Shown: positions 43,057-45,245 of the stretch, in pieces
Layout: each line of letters starts with the position of its first letter
Numbering within the stretch: the first letter of the stretch is position 1
DNA from: Geobacteraceae bacterium
GTDB lineage: Bacteria > Desulfobacterota > Desulfuromonadia > Desulfuromonadales > Geopsychrobacteraceae
NCBI GenBank assembly: GCA_007125165.1
Contig: SLDV01000085.1
Location: 1-45,245, forward strand
Direction of reading: 5' to 3'
Length of the DNA stretch: 45,245 nucleotides
Position numbers and translations under genes: made by a program
The notes under the pieces: generated by a model
What the model saw: only the letters and a program-made list of their open reading frames with translations
Told to the model about the DNA's origin: nothing
Databases searched by the model: none

Positions 43057-44135
43057 AGGTGCTGATTGTTAAAACCAGTGCTTTGGGTGATGTGGTTCAT
43101 GCGTTGCCGGTGCTGGCCTGGATCAAGAGTGCGGACCCAGAGGCACAAATTGACTGGCTGGTGGAAAAACCTTTTGCTTCTTTACTGGAAGATCATCCAT
43201 CGATTCATAGTGTCCTTCAGGTTGATACGAAACAATGGCGCAAAGAAGGACTTACCGGCGGCGTGCGTGGGTTAGCATCCCTTGCCGGGAAATTACGCAA
43301 ACAGTCCTATGATATCGCTCTCGATCTGCAGGGCAACAGCAAGAGTGGTCTGTTAACCCTGCTATCCGGTGCTAAAAGAAGATATGGTTTTGCTCGTGAC
43401 GGCGTACGCGAATGGCCGGCACTGCTGGCGACCCACGTCAAGGTTACATTGTCACATAACGAGCATCATGTCAGTGAACGATCACTTGCCGTTGCCCGTG
43501 CTGCTTTTACAAGCGGGAATAACGCACCACTGGCAGGACCGCTGGTCGTTGGTGCAACGGCGCGGCAGCATCTCGAAAAATCGCTGCAACAACGAGGGAT
43601 CGGAACACGCCCTCTGGTTGTGTGCCATTATGGAACAACCTGGGAAACCAAACTCTGGGCCCTGGAAAACTGGTGTTCCCTGGTGCAGCAATTGGCAACC
43701 GGCAACGATATTGATATGTTGTTAACCTGGGGTAACGAGGAGGAAAGAAGCGCCGCCGAAACGATTTCTTCCTCCGGCGCCGGTCGAGCGATTGTCTGGC
43801 CCCGTGGAACCCTGAAGGATCTGGTGGCCTTGCTGGAACGTGCTGATCTGGTCATCGGTTGTGATACTGGTCCGATCCATATTGCTGCTGCCGTGGGCAC
43901 CCCGACCGTATCGATGTATCGGGTCACTGACGCCTATCGTAATGGACCGAGGGGAGATGATCATCGTCTGTTGCAGGTACCGATGGAGTGTGCCGTCTGT
44001 ATGCGTAAACAATGCCCCATGGACGCGGAATGTGCCGCCGCGATAACGCCGGATCAGGTGGTTGAAGCTGTCAAAGAGCTGTTAAATAGAGAAGGGCAGC
44101 CTGCCGGAACGGCGCAGACTGACAACACACAATGA
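43053..44135 (+). CDS. waaC: Lipopolysaccharide heptosyltransferase I-like (GT9)
   Basis: A second GT9 heptosyltransferase of 360 residues. The opening MKVLIVKTSALGDVVHALPVL, here broken after HALP, is the WaaC signature. DLQGNSKSGLLTLLSGAKRRYGFAR and VIGCDTGPIHIAAAVGTPTVSMY follow. A C-terminal cluster ECAVCMRKQCPMDAEC is like that of WaaF. It probably adds the first heptose to Kdo; a WaaQ-like role is possible. GTG 43053 overlaps the waaF stop and GGAGAG lies 6 bases before it. Confidence 0.82.
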   Translation: MKVLIVKTSALGDVVHALPVLAWIKSADPEAQIDWLVEKPFASLLEDHPSIHSVLQVDTKQWRKEGLTGGVRGLASLAGKLRKQSYDIALDLQGNSKSGLLTLLSGAKRRYGFARDGVREWPALLATHVKVTLSHNEHHVSERSLAVARAAFTSGNNAPLAGPLVVGATARQHLEKSLQQRGIGTRPLVVCHYGTTWETKLWALENWCSLVQQLATGNDIDMLLTWGNEEERSAAETISSSGAGRAIVWPRGTLKDLVALLERADLVIGCDTGPIHIAAAVGTPTVSMYRVTDAYRNGPRGDDHRLLQVPMECAVCMRKQCPMDAECAAAITPDQVVEAVKELLNREGQPAGTAQTDNTQ

Positions 44136-44791
44136 GAGACATTAGTCCCCAGGAATATCAGGCGCTGATTGATAATTCGCGCTTGATTGAACAGGACCAC
44201 TTTGGTCCGAAGGTTCTGCTTACCGATGATCGCCGTATAGTTAAATTGTTCCGTCGCAAGCATTTCTTCTCAAAGGCGCTCATTTTCCCGCCGGCGCAGC
44301 GTTTTAACGATAATGCACAACAGTTGCAAAAACTCGGAATTGATACCATCACTGTAGAAGATTATGGTCGCTGCAGCGATCCTCCTCGAGAACTGGTCTG
44401 GTATCCTTATCTGGAAGGGGAAACATTGCGAGCCTTGTGCAAAAAACCCGAAACGCAGTTATCGTCTCTGATAGAAGATTTAGGGGCTTTTATTGCGTTG
44501 CTGCACCAGCGCGGAGTCCTGTTTCGTTCGTTGCATTGGAACAATATTGTGGCTCAGCCTTCAGGTCGTTTTGCCCTGATTGATATACTTGACATGCGCA
44601 TACAGCGTCGACCACTTAACATTTTTCAGCGTCGCCGCAATTTCAGCCATTTGTTGTGTCGTCATCCACAGGATCTGCAGATTTACCAGGCAAATACCGA
44701 TGTCTTCTGGAAAGGGTATGCAAGCCAGGCCGAGTTGACCCGACAACAACTTAAGAACCTCAGTCAACGTGATTATTTGCTGAGAAAATGA
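44132..44791 (+). CDS. Kinase-like protein of the LPS core cluster (toluene-tolerance/WaaP-like group)
   Basis: A 219-residue protein with a compact kinase-like fold. Lys38 (IVKLF) fits the ATP lysine, YPYLEGETLRAL the hinge, and LHQRGVLFRSLHWNNI then LIDILDMRI the catalytic and metal loops. The catalytic Asp of ordinary kinases (HGD/HRD) reads Arg-Ser (132-133), followed by Leu-His, while Asn138 and Asp151/Asp154 are kept. Related 'toluene tolerance' proteins share this form. It may phosphorylate a core heptose or be a non-catalytic partner. It overlaps waaC (ATGA). Confidence 0.65.
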   Translation: MRDISPQEYQALIDNSRLIEQDHFGPKVLLTDDRRIVKLFRRKHFFSKALIFPPAQRFNDNAQQLQKLGIDTITVEDYGRCSDPPRELVWYPYLEGETLRALCKKPETQLSSLIEDLGAFIALLHQRGVLFRSLHWNNIVAQPSGRFALIDILDMRIQRRPLNIFQRRRNFSHLLCRHPQDLQIYQANTDVFWKGYASQAELTRQQLKNLSQRDYLLRK

Positions 44792-44808
44792 TCGTTTTCT
44801 TTATATGA
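44788..44808 (+). CDS. Possible 6-codon coupling mini-ORF
   Basis: ATG 44788 overlaps the stop of the kinase-like gene, and its own stop (44806-44808) overlaps the ATG of waaG at 44805. It encodes only MIVFFI. No ribosome-binding site is seen for waaG, so re-initiation through this short frame is a possible explanation. It could equally be chance. Confidence 0.2.
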   Translation: MIVFFI

Positions 44809-45245
44809 AACTTGCTTTTGCCCTCTTTAAATATTTCCCCTATGGGGGTCTGCAGCGCGATTGCATCAAGATTGCCCAGGAGTGTGTACGCCGTGGGCAT
44901 CGGGTGGATATTTATACTCTTGAGCAAACAGGAGAGGCCCCTGCCGGCTTATCCATCATCTGTCTGCCGGCAAAAAGCAGTCTTAATTACCGCAAGTACG
45001 AACGCTTTGCCCGGGATGTAAGAACAATAATCGATGGGGATAATTATGATGGCCTGATCGGATTTAATAAAATGCCGGGGCTTGATGTCTATTATGCGGC
45101 TGATCCCTGCTATGCGGCGAAAGTGGCAGGTCGGTCGCCTGTTTATCGGCTCCTGCCGCGAACACGGAGCTTTTTACAAGCAGAACAGGCCGTTTTTTCT
45201 TCTGTGTCCGGAACCCATGTGCTGATGATTTCTCCGGCTGAACAA
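44805..45245 (+). CDS. waaG: LPS core glucosyltransferase WaaG-like, partial (cut by window end)
   Basis: The first 147 codons of a GT4 glycosyltransferase, open to the window edge with no stop. KYFPYGGLQRDCIKIA at the N-terminus and GFNKMPGLDVYYAAD are the signature segments of WaaG, which adds glucose to heptose in the core. YRLLPR and the region after it also fit. Start ATG 44805 gives the usual N-terminus. The gene continues beyond 45245. It extends the waaF-waaC-kinase run into the outer part of the core. Confidence 0.88.
   Translation, partial: MKLAFALFKYFPYGGLQRDCIKIAQECVRRGHRVDIYTLEQTGEAPAGLSIICLPAKSSLNYRKYERFARDVRTIIDGDNYDGLIGFNKMPGLDVYYAADPCYAAKVAGRSPVYRLLPRTRSFLQAEQAVFSSVSGTHVLMISPAEQ

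Overview
The window reads as a chromosomal segment of a Gram-negative deltaproteobacterium (Desulfobacterota). A Desulfuromonadales-type organism is my best guess, from gene order and protein character; no rRNA or other marker gene is present to prove it. Evidence for the cell type: a full outer-membrane and lipid A assembly cluster, Lol lipoprotein sorting genes, and the order pheA-tyrA-aroA-cmk-rpsA-(sppA)-ihfB. No tRNA, rRNA, CRISPR array or insertion sequence was recognised.

Layout. (1) 1-905 is the only accessory-looking patch: a nest of palindromes at the left edge, then a RelE/HigB-HigA type toxin-antitoxin pair whose toxin gene is frameshifted, closed by a strong terminator. (2) 948-9476 is housekeeping: a PLP aminotransferase (minus strand) opposite pheA-tyrA-aroA-cmk (aromatic amino acids, shikimate pathway, CMP kinase), then rpsA, sppA and ihfB. 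(3) 9780-12146 holds an RluA-type pseudouridine synthase, lgt and a HAD phosphatase. (4) 12130-16521, minus strand, is a four-gene signalling module: a small two-helix membrane protein, a 1074-residue protein joining a sodium/solute symporter-like sensor and a STAC-like linker to GAF and SpoIIE-type phosphatase domains, a STAS anti-sigma-factor antagonist and an RsbW-like ATPase. (5) 16768-25061 is a lipoprotein/transport/repair run: a TPR lipoprotein, a LolB-like lipoprotein, a peptide-binding lipoprotein, two peptide permeases with a stand-alone MshEN-type protein gene between them, a YchJ-like protein, mutM and a thioesterase. (6) 25164-45245 is lysS followed by envelope biogenesis: lolC/E-lolD, bamA, ompH, lpxD, fabZ, lpxA, a Gfo/Idh oxidoreductase and a DegT aminotransferase (probably gnnA-gnnB), lpxB, msbA, a DUF374 acyltransferase, waaA, lpxK, a Trm112-like zinc ribbon, two heptosyltransferases, a kinase-like protein and the start of waaG, cut by the window edge.

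How the genes work together. Most neighbours overlap by 1-17 bases (ATGA, GTGA and TGATG junctions), so translation is probably coupled over long stretches. The envelope cluster builds lipid A (LpxA, LpxD, LpxB, LpxK), adds Kdo and inner core sugars (WaaA, WaaF, WaaC, WaaG), flips the product (MsbA), inserts outer-membrane proteins (BamA, OmpH) and sorts lipoproteins (Lgt, LolC/E, LolD). The gnnA-gnnB pair between lpxA and lpxB suggests a lipid A containing 2,3-diamino-2,3-dideoxyglucose.

The most unusual item is the 12130-16521 module. Its sensor half looks like that of CbrA-type sensor kinases, but the output is a serine phosphatase and partner-switching proteins rather than a histidine kinase. 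The second is a possible cyclic-di-GMP-type MshEN protein encoded inside a peptide permease operon.
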